NCBI GenBank assembly: GCA_020634565.1
Contig: JACKBN010000001.1
Span: 793,131-857,130, forward strand
Direction of reading: 5' to 3'
Length of the DNA: 64,000 nt
Origin: Ardenticatenaceae bacterium
GTDB taxonomy: Bacteria; Chloroflexota; Anaerolineae; Promineifilales; Promineifilaceae
Shown here: piece by piece, positions 16,206 to 24,311 of the stretch
How the letters are laid out: each line of letters starts with the position of its first letter
Position numbering within the stretch: the stretch's first letter is position 1
Made by a program: the position numbers and the translations under genes
Notes under the pieces: generated by a model
Told to the model about the DNA's origin: nothing
Databases searched by the model: none
The model's input: the letters and a program-made list of their open reading frames with translations, nothing else

Positions 16206-17573
16206 ATGAAGAAGCGTTGGAGTTTGCTCGCAGGATTGTTTGTATTGGTAACGGGCTGGCTGGGGAATACGGCCGTTTCCGCCCAACCCACCACGGAACC
16301 AGCCGCACCAGAAGGCAGCGTCAGCCTCGTCGTATCAGAAGTAGAAAGTGGCTTCACCCTGCCCGTAGACATCGCCAATGCCGGGGATGACCGCCTGTTC
16401 ATTGTGGAGAAACTCGGTTTCATTCGTATCATTGATCCCGACGGCAACATGCTGCCAGACCCGTTTCTGGACATTAGTACCCTTGTAGACACATTTAATT
16501 CAGAACAAGGCTTGTTAGGATTAGCTTTTCACCCAAATTATCCGGCTACGCCATATTTTTATGTAAACTACACGGCCAAACTGGGAGATGGGGATACTAT
16601 CATCGCTCGCTACACTGTCAGCAGTGATCCTAATGTAGCCGACCCCAACAGCGCTGTGGAAATTCTGCGTCTGGAGCAGCCCAACGATAATCACAACGCG
16701 GGCGACCTCAACTTTGGCCCACAAGATGGCTATCTCTACATCGCTCTGGGCGATGGCGGCGGTGGTGGTGACACCGGTACTGGCCATACAGATGGCATCG
16801 GCAATGCCCAGGATATGACCAAGTTGCTTGGCAAAGTATTGCGCATCAACGTAGATGGCGGTAGTGGGTTAGCACCCGACTGCGGCATTACCAGCAGTGG
16901 CACACCTCCCTACACAATTCCCAACGACAACCCATTCACAGCCAGTGGCGACAACATCTGCAATGAAATCTGGGCCTCGGGTCTGCGTAATCCGTGGCGC
17001 GTCAGCTTCGATCAGGAAACGTTTGATTATTACATCGCCGATGTAGGCCAAAATCTGTGGGAAGAGGTGAACTTTCAGCCCGCCAGCAGCACTGGCGGCG
17101 AAAATTACGGCTGGCGCTGTTACGAAGGCAACCACACATTCAATACAACCAACTGCGGCAACATCACCACCTATCAATTCCCTTTTACTGAGTATCCGCA
17201 TAACAATCCAGAACCCAATGGCGAAATTAATGAAGGTCAGGCAATCACTGGTGGGTACGTGTATCGAGGCAATGATTTTCCATCATTGAACGGTATCTAC
17301 ATTTACGCCGACTACATCAGCAGCAATTTCTGGCTGGCACAAAACGACGGCGGTTGGAACATTACGCCACTAGGCGGCATTGGGGTGAGCAACCCCAGCA
17401 GCTTCGGTGAAGGGTGTGATGGCGAGCTGTACGTTGCCAGCTACAGCGGCACCATCTATCAGATTCAAACACCCATCACGGTTCGGCCAGCAAATCCATT
17501 AGGGCCAGGACTCGACCAATTCACCTACCTGCCCCTGATTGCCAACAATACGGGCTTAACCTGCTCCGGTTAA
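16206..17573 (+). CDS. Secreted PQQ-dependent sugar dehydrogenase-like protein
   Basis: This 455-aa paralogue of the 13673 gene has a standard signal peptide (residues 4-25) instead of a lipobox. The propeller blocks DDRLFIVEKLGFIRIIDPDG, NSEQGLLGLAFHPNY, NDNHNAGDLNFGPQDGYLYI and WASGLRNPWRVSFD are present. The segment after residue ~215 contains CNEIWASG and other cysteines absent from the first copy. The C-terminal end FTYLPLIANN matches the esterase. It was probably generated by duplication around the esterase gene. Whether it binds PQQ cannot be decided from sequence alone. Confidence 0.85.
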   Translation: MKKRWSLLAGLFVLVTGWLGNTAVSAQPTTEPAAPEGSVSLVVSEVESGFTLPVDIANAGDDRLFIVEKLGFIRIIDPDGNMLPDPFLDISTLVDTFNSEQGLLGLAFHPNYPATPYFYVNYTAKLGDGDTIIARYTVSSDPNVADPNSAVEILRLEQPNDNHNAGDLNFGPQDGYLYIALGDGGGGGDTGTGHTDGIGNAQDMTKLLGKVLRINVDGGSGLAPDCGITSSGTPPYTIPNDNPFTASGDNICNEIWASGLRNPWRVSFDQETFDYYIADVGQNLWEEVNFQPASSTGGENYGWRCYEGNHTFNTTNCGNITTYQFPFTEYPHNNPEPNGEINEGQAITGGYVYRGNDFPSLNGIYIYADYISSNFWLAQNDGGWNITPLGGIGVSNPSSFGEGCDGELYVASYSGTIYQIQTPITVRPANPLGPGLDQFTYLPLIANNTGLTCSG

Positions 17574-17581
17574 TCGCAACG

Positions 17582-17628
17582 ATGGCATTGGAAACATAGC
17601 CGCTTTAAACGGCCGTTTCCAATGCCAT
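17582..17628. terminator. Bidirectional hairpin between convergent genes
   Basis: ATGGCATTGGAAAC (17582-17595) and GTTTCCAATGCCAT (17615-17628) are perfect 14-bp inverted repeats. The right arm lies in the last codons of the histidine kinase gene and includes part of an ACGGCCGT copy. Confidence 0.6.
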
Positions 17629-19017
17629 AACCGGGAACGCAACAAAAAAGGTGGTGTGCGCATCGGGCGGGCTGGTCACCCAAACACGGCCGTTTTGCAA
17701 ACGAACCAGGCGCTGCACGATGGCCAACCCCAAGCCGGTGCCGCCACTCTCGCGGCTGCGCGAACCATCCACCCGGTAAAAACGGTCAAACAGGTGCGGC
17801 AGCGCCTCTGGCGGAATGCTCACCCCCGCATTGGCCACCGACAGCACAATCTCACCCTCTGCCAAACGCCCCCCGACTTCCAGCGGCACGCCTTCAGGCG
17901 CATAGCGCAGCCCGTTGCTAATCAAATTGTTCATCACCTGCGCCAGACGAATTTGATCGGCCAAAACGGCCGCTTCTTCCGGCAAGTCGATGTGCAGCTG
18001 AATTTTTGTTGCTTGCGTTTGCCATGTTTGCACAAGGTTTTGCAGAAACGGCCGTACCGCCACCGCCTCCATTTCCAACGGCAACCCGCCTGCATCGGCC
18101 GTAGAAAGCAGCCGCAAATCATCTATCAGGCGCGACAAGGCCCGAATTTCACCCTGCAGCGCCTCACCCGCCTGCTCACTCGTCTGCAAACCATCCACCA
18201 GCCCCTCAACGTTAAGCTGCATAATCGAGAGCGGCGTGCGCAGCTCGTGGGCAATATCGGCCACCATTTGCTGGCGCACCCGTTTTTGCGCCGCCAACGT
18301 CTGCGCCATCTCGTTAAAAGAGTGCGTCAGCTCACCAATTTCGTCCTGGCTGGGGATGGGAATTGGGGAAACGGCCGTCCCTGAAGCAAGCTGCTGTGCG
18401 GCCGTATTCAATTCCCGCACTGGTGCGGCCACCCGATTGCTCAGAAAAATGCTCAACAACACCGCCAGCGAAACGGCGAACGCGCCACCGCCCAGCAAAA
18501 TACGGCGCAGCAGCGTGCGCAGCGAAGTCACGAGTTCCCCCGCCGGATTCAGGCTTAAGCTTAGCTGCCCCACAATGCCATTCGCCCCGGCAATTGGCGC
18601 GGAGCGAACCGCCAGTTCAGCGGGAAGAGCCGTGCCAGCAGGCAGTTCACCAGCGCTGTCAGCCACAACAAGCCCCTGCACATCGCTCACCACCAGACGA
18701 CCTACCGTAAACAGGTCGCGCCAATTATTGCTGCCAAATGCATTCAACGGCTCGGCAGATAAGGCGGCCGGTGCCTGAGTAAATTCCTGCAGCAGCGGAG
18801 CAACTTCCGCCCAGGAGCCCACCCGCTCGTAATGCTCAGCCAGCAGGACGGCCAATTGGGCCGCAATCTGGCGATTGGCCACGTCTCCTACATCGTTGAC
18901 TCGCCGAAAAGAGGCAAGTTCGGTGACAAGAATGAGCACGCCCACGCTCAACAGAATCACCAGCAAAAAGCTGCGCAGCAGGCGGCCACGCAATCCGCCA
19001 AAACCAAGGTTATGCAT
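17605..19017 (-). CDS. Sensor histidine kinase with HAMP domain
   Basis: The 470-aa membrane kinase has helix 1 (residues ~12-34), an extracytoplasmic sensor of ~135 residues and helix 2 (~172-193). A HAMP domain (RVAAPVRELN..., 195-247), HisKA with His257 in DIAHELRTPLS, and a HATPase_c domain with NNLISNGLRYA, DRFYRVDGSRSRESGGTGLGLAI complete it. The ATG at 19017 overlaps the response regulator stop by 8 bases. A longer reading frame to 19221 overlaps that gene and encodes no domain, so it is not used. It phosphorylates the partner regulator at 19010-19705; the signal is unknown. Confidence 0.9.
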   Translation of the reverse strand: MHNLGFGGLRGRLLRSFLLVILLSVGVLILVTELASFRRVNDVGDVANRQIAAQLAVLLAEHYERVGSWAEVAPLLQEFTQAPAALSAEPLNAFGSNNWRDLFTVGRLVVSDVQGLVVADSAGELPAGTALPAELAVRSAPIAGANGIVGQLSLSLNPAGELVTSLRTLLRRILLGGGAFAVSLAVLLSIFLSNRVAAPVRELNTAAQQLASGTAVSPIPIPSQDEIGELTHSFNEMAQTLAAQKRVRQQMVADIAHELRTPLSIMQLNVEGLVDGLQTSEQAGEALQGEIRALSRLIDDLRLLSTADAGGLPLEMEAVAVRPFLQNLVQTWQTQATKIQLHIDLPEEAAVLADQIRLAQVMNNLISNGLRYAPEGVPLEVGGRLAEGEIVLSVANAGVSIPPEALPHLFDRFYRVDGSRSRESGGTGLGLAIVQRLVRLQNGRVWVTSPPDAHTTFFVAFPVMALETAV

Positions 19018-19705
19018 AACGATACCCCACCCCAAAAACCGTCTCAATTCGCTGCGGATTGGCCGGATCGGTTTCGATTTTGCGCCGGAGCTGGCGAATG
19101 TACACATCGACGCTGCGCTCCAGCCCTTCGTAGTTGTGCCCCAGCGCCAGCTCAATGAGCTGCGCCCGGCGCAACGCCTGCCCCCGATGCTGGAGCAGCG
19201 CCACCAGCACGGCAAACTCATTGGGTGTCAAATCGAGCGGCTCGCCTGCCAAACTGGCCTGATGCGCTTCTACCAGCACCAGCAATTCGCCATCCCGCAG
19301 CTCCGTGATAGCTTGTTGCTCAACGCGCTCCAGACGGCGAAACAAAGCACGGGCGCGGGCTACCAATTCTTTGGGGCTAAACGGTTTCACCACGTAATCA
19401 TCAGCGCCCAGCTCCAAACCAATGAGCCGGTCCGATTCTTCCACGCGGGCGGTCAGCATGATGATGCGCGTGTTGGCAACCGCAGGCGTTTTATCCTGAC
19501 GAATGGCGCGACACACATCCAAGCCGTCCATGCCCGGCAAATTGAGGTCCAAAATAACCAGATCAGGTGGCTCCTGGCGCACAAGATTGAGCCCCGCGCG
19601 GCCATCGGCGACCAGGCGCACGGTAAAACCTGCCTGCTCAAAGTAGGTGCGCACCCATTGGGCAATTTTTTGTTCGTCCTCAATGACAAGAATTGTTCGA
19701 CTCAT
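19010..19705 (-). CDS. OmpR/PhoB-family response regulator
   Basis: The 231-aa regulator has a receiver domain (residues 1-120; acidic pair Glu9-Asp10, phospho-acceptor Asp53 in VILDLNLPGMDG, Lys in DYVVKPFSPKEL). A C-terminal winged-helix DNA-binding domain follows, with LTPNEFAVLVALLQHRGQALRR and the recognition-helix segment ERSVDVYIRQLRRKIE. It acts as a transcription factor downstream of the overlapping kinase gene. It is the promoter-proximal gene of the pair, and the strong terminator at 19723-19782 isolates it from the gene upstream. Targets are unknown; the secreted-protein genes on either side are candidates. Confidence 0.92.
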   Translation of the reverse strand: MSRTILVIEDEQKIAQWVRTYFEQAGFTVRLVADGRAGLNLVRQEPPDLVILDLNLPGMDGLDVCRAIRQDKTPAVANTRIIMLTARVEESDRLIGLELGADDYVVKPFSPKELVARARALFRRLERVEQQAITELRDGELLVLVEAHQASLAGEPLDLTPNEFAVLVALLQHRGQALRRAQLIELALGHNYEGLERSVDVYIRQLRRKIETDPANPQRIETVFGVGYRYA

Positions 19706-19722
19706 CTCATTCTCCAGAAAAA

Positions 19723-19782
19723 AGATTGGACCATTTTGGGATGCGACTTTTCAGCATCACTTATGCAAAAATGGTCCAATCT
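19723..19782 (-). terminator. Strong rho-independent terminator with nested hairpin
   Basis: AGATTGGACCATTTT (19723-19737) and AAAATGGTCCAATCT (19768-19782) are perfect 15-bp inverted repeats. A nested GATGC/GCATC stem sits between them. On the minus strand the stem is followed by six T residues, so it terminates the Ala-rich lipoprotein gene. Confidence 0.85.
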
Positions 19783-19784
19783 GG

Positions 19785-20888
19785 TTACGGCCGTTGCGGG
19801 CGAGCCGGTGGGGTGAAGTTACCTAACACACCGCCAGCGGGAATGTCTACGCCGCTAAATTGCGCCAGCACCTGGCTTTGCAAACCAGCCAGATCAAGCT
19901 GCGCCTGCTGCAAGTTGCCTGCCGCCAACTGCGTTGTCATTTGCGTAAAAGCAGCGGTCAGATTCTGGCTTTGCGGGCCACCAACGGCATTGATGCTGGC
20001 GCCGACGTTGGCGCTAATTTGGGCCACCTGCGCCAGTTCCGCCTGCGACAACACATTGTCTGCCGTCACCTCACTCACCGTTTGCAGGTAGGTCATGGCC
20101 TGATTGACCAGCTCTTGTGGATTGGCAGCCACGGCATTGGCCTGCACCTGCTGCGCAGCGGCAATGCGGGCGGCAGATTCCGCCTGTACGGTTTGCAGCC
20201 ACGCCTGCGCCTGCACCTGGGCGGATTGGGCGGCAACAACGGCCGTATTCGCTGCGGCTTCCAGTTGAGCAATCGTATCTTCGGCCAGGGCCAGCCCCGC
20301 ATTCATCGTCTCGTTAATCGCCACCAGGGTCGCGTTCATTTCTTCAATACCGCTGGCAATTGCCGCCAATTCTGACTCGATGGCGGCCAATTCGGCCACC
20401 GTTTGCTGCGCCAGGTCATTATACAGCGCATAGTACGTTTCAATGAGCGCTTCGGCTTCGGCAACGGCCGTTTCTGCGCCCTGCACGGTGACGGTGATGG
20501 TTTGCACCTCATCGCTGGAAACCTGGTCATCGGCCGTGGCGGTGGTGGTGGCCGTGGCGTAGGATTCCGTCGCGGCGACTGCTTCGGCCACGGCTTCGTC
20601 AATCATAGCGGCCAGCTCGGCTTCCGTTTGGACAGCATACAGATCCATTGAGTCAGCTACGGCGGTGTCAACGGCGGCGGCAACGGCCGTATCCACAGAA
20701 CTGGCAACCTCGGCAGCCACAACTGCTTCGACTTGGGCTTCAAATTCGGCCGTAGCGGCAATGGCGGCAGCTACGGTGGCCTCAACGTCGGGCGTGGCGG
20801 GCGGTGGCTCAGTGGCCGAGCAGGCGCTCAAAACCAGCAAGGTGATTAAAAGAAACAAGCTGGGTAACAAACTTTTTTGGAATTTCAT
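19785..20888 (-). CDS. Ala-rich coiled-coil lipoprotein
   Basis: The 367-aa product starts with a lipoprotein signal (LLITLLVLSAC). A nearly continuous run of Ala/Glu/Thr/Val-rich helical sequence follows, with repeated 'DTAVAAAV' and 'AEAEAL' patterns over residues ~35-290, consistent with long coiled coils. A Gln-rich helical region follows, ending in a Pro-rich tail (FTPPARPQRP). The ATG at 20888 is preferred to one at 20969, since the signal peptide begins there. Many of the 'TAV' tripeptides are encoded by ACGGCCGT copies. I do not recognise a family; a cell-surface structural or spacer role is only a guess. Confidence 0.7.
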   Translation of the reverse strand: MKFQKSLLPSLFLLITLLVLSACSATEPPPATPDVEATVAAAIAATAEFEAQVEAVVAAEVASSVDTAVAAAVDTAVADSMDLYAVQTEAELAAMIDEAVAEAVAATESYATATTTATADDQVSSDEVQTITVTVQGAETAVAEAEALIETYYALYNDLAQQTVAELAAIESELAAIASGIEEMNATLVAINETMNAGLALAEDTIAQLEAAANTAVVAAQSAQVQAQAWLQTVQAESAARIAAAQQVQANAVAANPQELVNQAMTYLQTVSEVTADNVLSQAELAQVAQISANVGASINAVGGPQSQNLTAAFTQMTTQLAAGNLQQAQLDLAGLQSQVLAQFSGVDIPAGGVLGNFTPPARPQRP

Positions 20889-21032
20889 GAATGGTCTCAC
20901 TTTAAGTTGAAATTGATAATCTGAACAGCCTCTATTCAAAAACATTGAGGCGCTGAGCGTAATAGGCAATAAGTTACGAACCCCAGCCGCAAAATGATGG
21001 TTTATCTTTCTACGGCTGGGCTTCGGTTGGCT

Positions 21033-21764
21033 TTAGCTTGTGGCGCAGGGGCCAGGGATGTAGATGAGTTTGGTAACGGCCGTTTCCAGGCGTTGGGTGA
21101 GGCGCGCCGCTTGTTCGGGCGTGACCAATCCATTGCTCACAGCCTGATCGAGGGCAGTGGTTGCCTTCACCAGCAGGGCATCCACCAAAACGGACACATC
21201 CGCGCCTTCTGCCTCGGCAACTTCGCCCAATGAACTGCCATTGGCCAGCTCACCAGCCAGGTCTGCCACAGACAAATCCAGGCTAGAAGCGGCCGTATCG
21301 CGCCAATGTCCCCAAAAGCGTCCACCAGCCAGACCTTGCCCCCAATACGGCCCACCACCATTTTCCACCAGCCGATCTATGGCCAGCGGGGCGAGCTGCA
21401 TTAGCTTGTCAGCCTGTTCTGGGGTGATGGTTTCGTTGGAAACGGCCGTATCCACCTTCTCCTGAGCGATTTGCAAAAGGGCGGCTTTCAGGCGCAAAAG
21501 CTCTACGGGATTGTCTGCCAGTTCGGCCAGCGTGGCGCCATTTTGCAAACCTGCCGTCAGTTCTGCAATGGACATCTCATAGGCGGTGGCAACGGCCGTA
21601 TCCAGCGGCGTGGTCCATTCAATTTCACAGCGTGCACCCGCCTGCACCGGCAAGGTGGGCAACGCTGGCCCAGCCGCGTTCGCCTTTTGCGCAAGGCCCA
21701 AAATAGCCAGCAGCGCCCCTAAAATTGCAGCAATTCCATAAACTTTTGTACGATTCGTGTTCAT
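21033..21764 (-). CDS. Secreted protein with two internal repeats
   Basis: The 243-aa product has a signal peptide (residues ~8-30, cleavage near ANA-AG) followed by two homologous units of ~80 residues. Unit one runs from DTAVATAYEMSIAELTAGLQ through VSNETITPEQADKLMQ. Unit two runs from DTAASSLDLSVADLAGEL through VSNGLVTPEQAARLTQ. Each unit contains an 'L-NG-(A/S)(T/S)L-E(L/V)A' block and a 'V(D/L)...AVSN...(T/V)TPEQA' block. This repeat is found in many secreted actinobacterial and Chloroflexota proteins of unknown role. It lies in a run of minus-strand exported-protein genes. Confidence 0.7.
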   Translation of the reverse strand: MNTNRTKVYGIAAILGALLAILGLAQKANAAGPALPTLPVQAGARCEIEWTTPLDTAVATAYEMSIAELTAGLQNGATLAELADNPVELLRLKAALLQIAQEKVDTAVSNETITPEQADKLMQLAPLAIDRLVENGGGPYWGQGLAGGRFWGHWRDTAASSLDLSVADLAGELANGSSLGEVAEAEGADVSVLVDALLVKATTALDQAVSNGLVTPEQAARLTQRLETAVTKLIYIPGPCATS

Positions 21765-21865
21765 CTGTGTCTCCTTGTTACGTTACAAATTATTGGGTCG
21801 AACAAGGAGCAGATTAAGGGGAAGATGTTAAGAAGTTGCGAGGAACATTTGAGAATTTGTGGAAA

Positions 21866-23818
21866 TTACGGCCGTTCCACCAGCGGCAAAAAGGTATTTT
21901 CGACATTTACAGTAATGGCTGGCCCCAGGATGGTTTGCTGACCCCAAGCAAAGGCATCGACGGTTACCGTCGGCGTAAAGACACCTTGCGTCAGGTAATC
22001 CACACCAAATGAACTGCTGTTGTTAACGGCCGTTTGCCCATTGCCAAAATCCCAGTTGAGGTTGACGGGAATGTTGTCTGTGATGACGGTGGTGCTGCTG
22101 AAAACGGCCGTTTCGGGGAAGTTCACCACGGTCGGGCTAACGTCAAAATTGGCCGTGGCGCTGCCGCCGTTAAAGCCAAATGGTGTAAACATTGGTCCGG
22201 CAAAACAAGGGTAGGTTTCGGGAGTCGGTTCACCAGAGACCGTCCAACAGTACAGCCCATCACCATCCTCGGCGGCAGGCACGCGATCTGTAGTGGATTG
22301 CGGCACGTACCACAGCACCAAATTGGCATTGGCGATTGGCTCATCGTTCACAAAAATATCTGGCCCCTGCAAATGGTCATCGTTACAGCAGTAACTTGGC
22401 CCTGGCGGTGAAAAAATGGGCAGATCGGTATCCCCTTCTTCCGGCTTGTGCAACGTTATGTAAATAAAAGGCTCATCCCCCAGACCACCATCGCCAAACT
22501 GGCCCAGCCCTGGCTCGATGTAATATCCAGCTCCGGCGGCATCCATCACCCACCAGCCAACGTTGGCAGCGTTGAGCTGATGCGGGCCGTAGCCTTCTGC
22601 CGCATACGGTGTGCGGTAGGTCTCAGTTGTTTGCACGGTCCACTGCTGCCCTTCCCAGACGGCAAAGCTGTCGTTGGCATCCCCATCCACTGCAATGTCT
22701 ATGCGCACTACTGGGCGGTACACGGGCTGCTGCAAAGCGGGATCATCGCCACAGCCACGGCCGTACGCGCCAACCACCACCCGGAAACGGCCGTCTGTAA
22801 AAAATTGGTAATGCTGCCCATAGCGGTAATTACAGGCCGCGCCCCAGGCCGACATGCGGAAATCTTGCACCACCTCAAACCCAACCACCGTGCTGCCGTC
22901 GAGCAGATCGCGCACTTCCGTTTCGCCAAACGGCGGGATGGGGAAACCGCCGCCGCTGCCGCCGCAGCCGGTCACATCAAAAAAGCCAGGGTAAGTGTAT
23001 TCGCCGTTGTAATCTACGTGCCATTCCGGCAAGCTGGCGCTGGTGAGTACGCTGCGCCCCTGGTAGGTCACATCGTAGACGCGCAGGCCATCGGTGCCGG
23101 TTGTTTCGTAGCTCAACGCCCAGCCGTCTCGATTGGCCGTGCCCGGCGTGGGGCAAAAGCCGCCTTCTGGTTCGTACGGCACAAAATCACCATCGTCAGA
23201 AACGGTGGTCCAGCGCAGGGCGGTAACGGTTTCCGTGGTGAGATCGACAATGGTCCAGAGGATGCGATTGCCCACGCGGAAGGTTGGCCCGGCGCATAAA
23301 TGCCCCTGATCACAAGTGGAGCCGCGCAGTCCAGCGGCCACGGGCGCCATGTCAGCTTGTTCCGGCCGAAAGCCCAGCGTGTCAATCACTTCGGGGTCGT
23401 TGAGGGCGAGTTGGAGGGCACGGTTAGCCAGACGCTGATTGATGCCGGGCTGCATGTTGGGCTGGTGCAGCACGTCGCGCACCACGCCCGCATCGGTATC
23501 GACAACGGCCGTTACCGTAAAGTTCTCATCAAAACTGTAGATTTCCACCTGGTAGCAAACGGCCGTGGCGCAAGCGGCACTCGCTGCGGTGATTTGCTGC
23601 CCCATCCGGCGTATGCCAAACACTTCGCTGCGCTGACCGTCGGTCAATTCCTGCACGCGCGCGTCGGCCAAAGCCAGGGCCTGTGCGTCCTGCTGCTCGC
23701 TGGTGATGGCGGTTTCCAAGGGTAATGGGGCACTTTTACCACGTACAGAAACGGCCGTTTGTCCCAATTCCCACACCAACAACAGCAAAACAATCCCAAA
23801 AAGAACCCACAACCCCAC
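21866..23818 (-). CDS. Secreted protein distantly resembling copper amine oxidase
   Basis: Numbering is from a TTG at 23878. The chosen start is the GTG of codon 21, after GGAGAGGAG, because the first 20 codons lie in a CACAGAGG repeat. After a signal helix, residues ~60-230 resemble an amine oxidase N-domain. Residues 284-545 follow the catalytic-domain order: PEWHVDYNG, a possible base Asp301, CNYRYGQHYQFF with Tyr351 where the TPQ cofactor forms, RPVVRIDIAVDGD and ANLVLWYV. The His-x-His copper pair expected before the RIDIAVDG strand is absent (Tyr-Arg-Pro). A PKD-like region and the C-terminal FLPLVERP follow. The relationship is by eye and remote. Confidence 0.6.
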   Translation of the reverse strand: MGLWVLFGIVLLLLVWELGQTAVSVRGKSAPLPLETAITSEQQDAQALALADARVQELTDGQRSEVFGIRRMGQQITAASAACATAVCYQVEIYSFDENFTVTAVVDTDAGVVRDVLHQPNMQPGINQRLANRALQLALNDPEVIDTLGFRPEQADMAPVAAGLRGSTCDQGHLCAGPTFRVGNRILWTIVDLTTETVTALRWTTVSDDGDFVPYEPEGGFCPTPGTANRDGWALSYETTGTDGLRVYDVTYQGRSVLTSASLPEWHVDYNGEYTYPGFFDVTGCGGSGGGFPIPPFGETEVRDLLDGSTVVGFEVVQDFRMSAWGAACNYRYGQHYQFFTDGRFRVVVGAYGRGCGDDPALQQPVYRPVVRIDIAVDGDANDSFAVWEGQQWTVQTTETYRTPYAAEGYGPHQLNAANVGWWVMDAAGAGYYIEPGLGQFGDGGLGDEPFIYITLHKPEEGDTDLPIFSPPGPSYCCNDDHLQGPDIFVNDEPIANANLVLWYVPQSTTDRVPAAEDGDGLYCWTVSGEPTPETYPCFAGPMFTPFGFNGGSATANFDVSPTVVNFPETAVFSSTTVITDNIPVNLNWDFGNGQTAVNNSSSFGVDYLTQGVFTPTVTVDAFAWGQQTILGPAITVNVENTFLPLVERP

Positions 23819-23870
23819 GAGGCTCCTCTCCAATCTCTTTTTCCTCTGTGCCCTCTGTGGCAAGTTGACC

Positions 23871-24218
23871 TTATCCAATTTTCACCTTCACCATGCCATC
23901 TTCCACTTTGACGGGATACTTTTTGAGGCGGTATGTTTCGTCTTCGGGCCAGAGGATACGGCCGTTGCGCACGTCCCAACAATATTGATGATCGGGACAG
24001 GTAACTTTGTAGCGGCTAATCCACCCCTTACTAAAATCAGCCGAGGCGTGGGGGCATTCAGCTGAAAAAGCGTACAGGGTGCCGTCCCAGAAAGAGAGGA
24101 TAATTTTGTGATGGTTGATGGTAACGGCCGTCATTTGATCGGCCTGTACCGTGTCGGCGGCAACCGTGGTGAAGTAACCATCTTTGTCTGGGGTCGCTTT
24201 GGAGCGGAATAGGTTCAT
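23871..24218 (-). CDS. Rieske [2Fe-2S] domain protein
   Basis: This 115-aa single-domain protein has both Rieske boxes: CPH (Cys55, His57) and CPDH (Cys74, His77), the spacing used by Rieske ferredoxins. It has no signal peptide, so it should be cytosolic and carry electrons for an oxygenase or reductase not identified here. The ATG at 24218 starts at MNLFRSKATP; a longer frame to 24296 runs through repeat DNA and is disregarded. The stop lies close to the amine-oxidase-like gene. It follows the candidate selenoprotein on the same strand, across a repeat hairpin. Confidence 0.88.
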   Translation of the reverse strand: MNLFRSKATPDKDGYFTTVAADTVQADQMTAVTINHHKIILSFWDGTLYAFSAECPHASADFSKGWISRYKVTCPDHQYCWDVRNGRILWPEDETYRLKKYPVKVEDGMVKVKIG

Positions 24219-24246
24219 GCGGAATGTTATACCGCAGGGGGGTGTA

Positions 24247-24305
24247 ATTGGGTAATGAGTAATTGAGTAATTGGCAACTGCTGCCCAATTACTCAATTAC
24301 CCAAT
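24247..24305. repeat. Hairpin of GTAATTGA tandem units
   Basis: Copies of a 7-8 bp unit (GAGTAAT/TGAGTAAT) form a perfect 16-bp inverted repeat, GTAATTGAGTAATTGG with CCAATTACTCAATTAC, around a short loop. It lies between the thioredoxin-fold gene and the Rieske gene and may act as a transcription attenuator. Confidence 0.6.
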
Positions 24306-24311
24306 GACCAA

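Noticed and set aside
17605..19221. Longer histidine kinase start at 19221
   Set aside because: The extra 68 residues overlap the response regulator gene in another frame and contain no domain. The ATG at 19017 gives the usual overlap.
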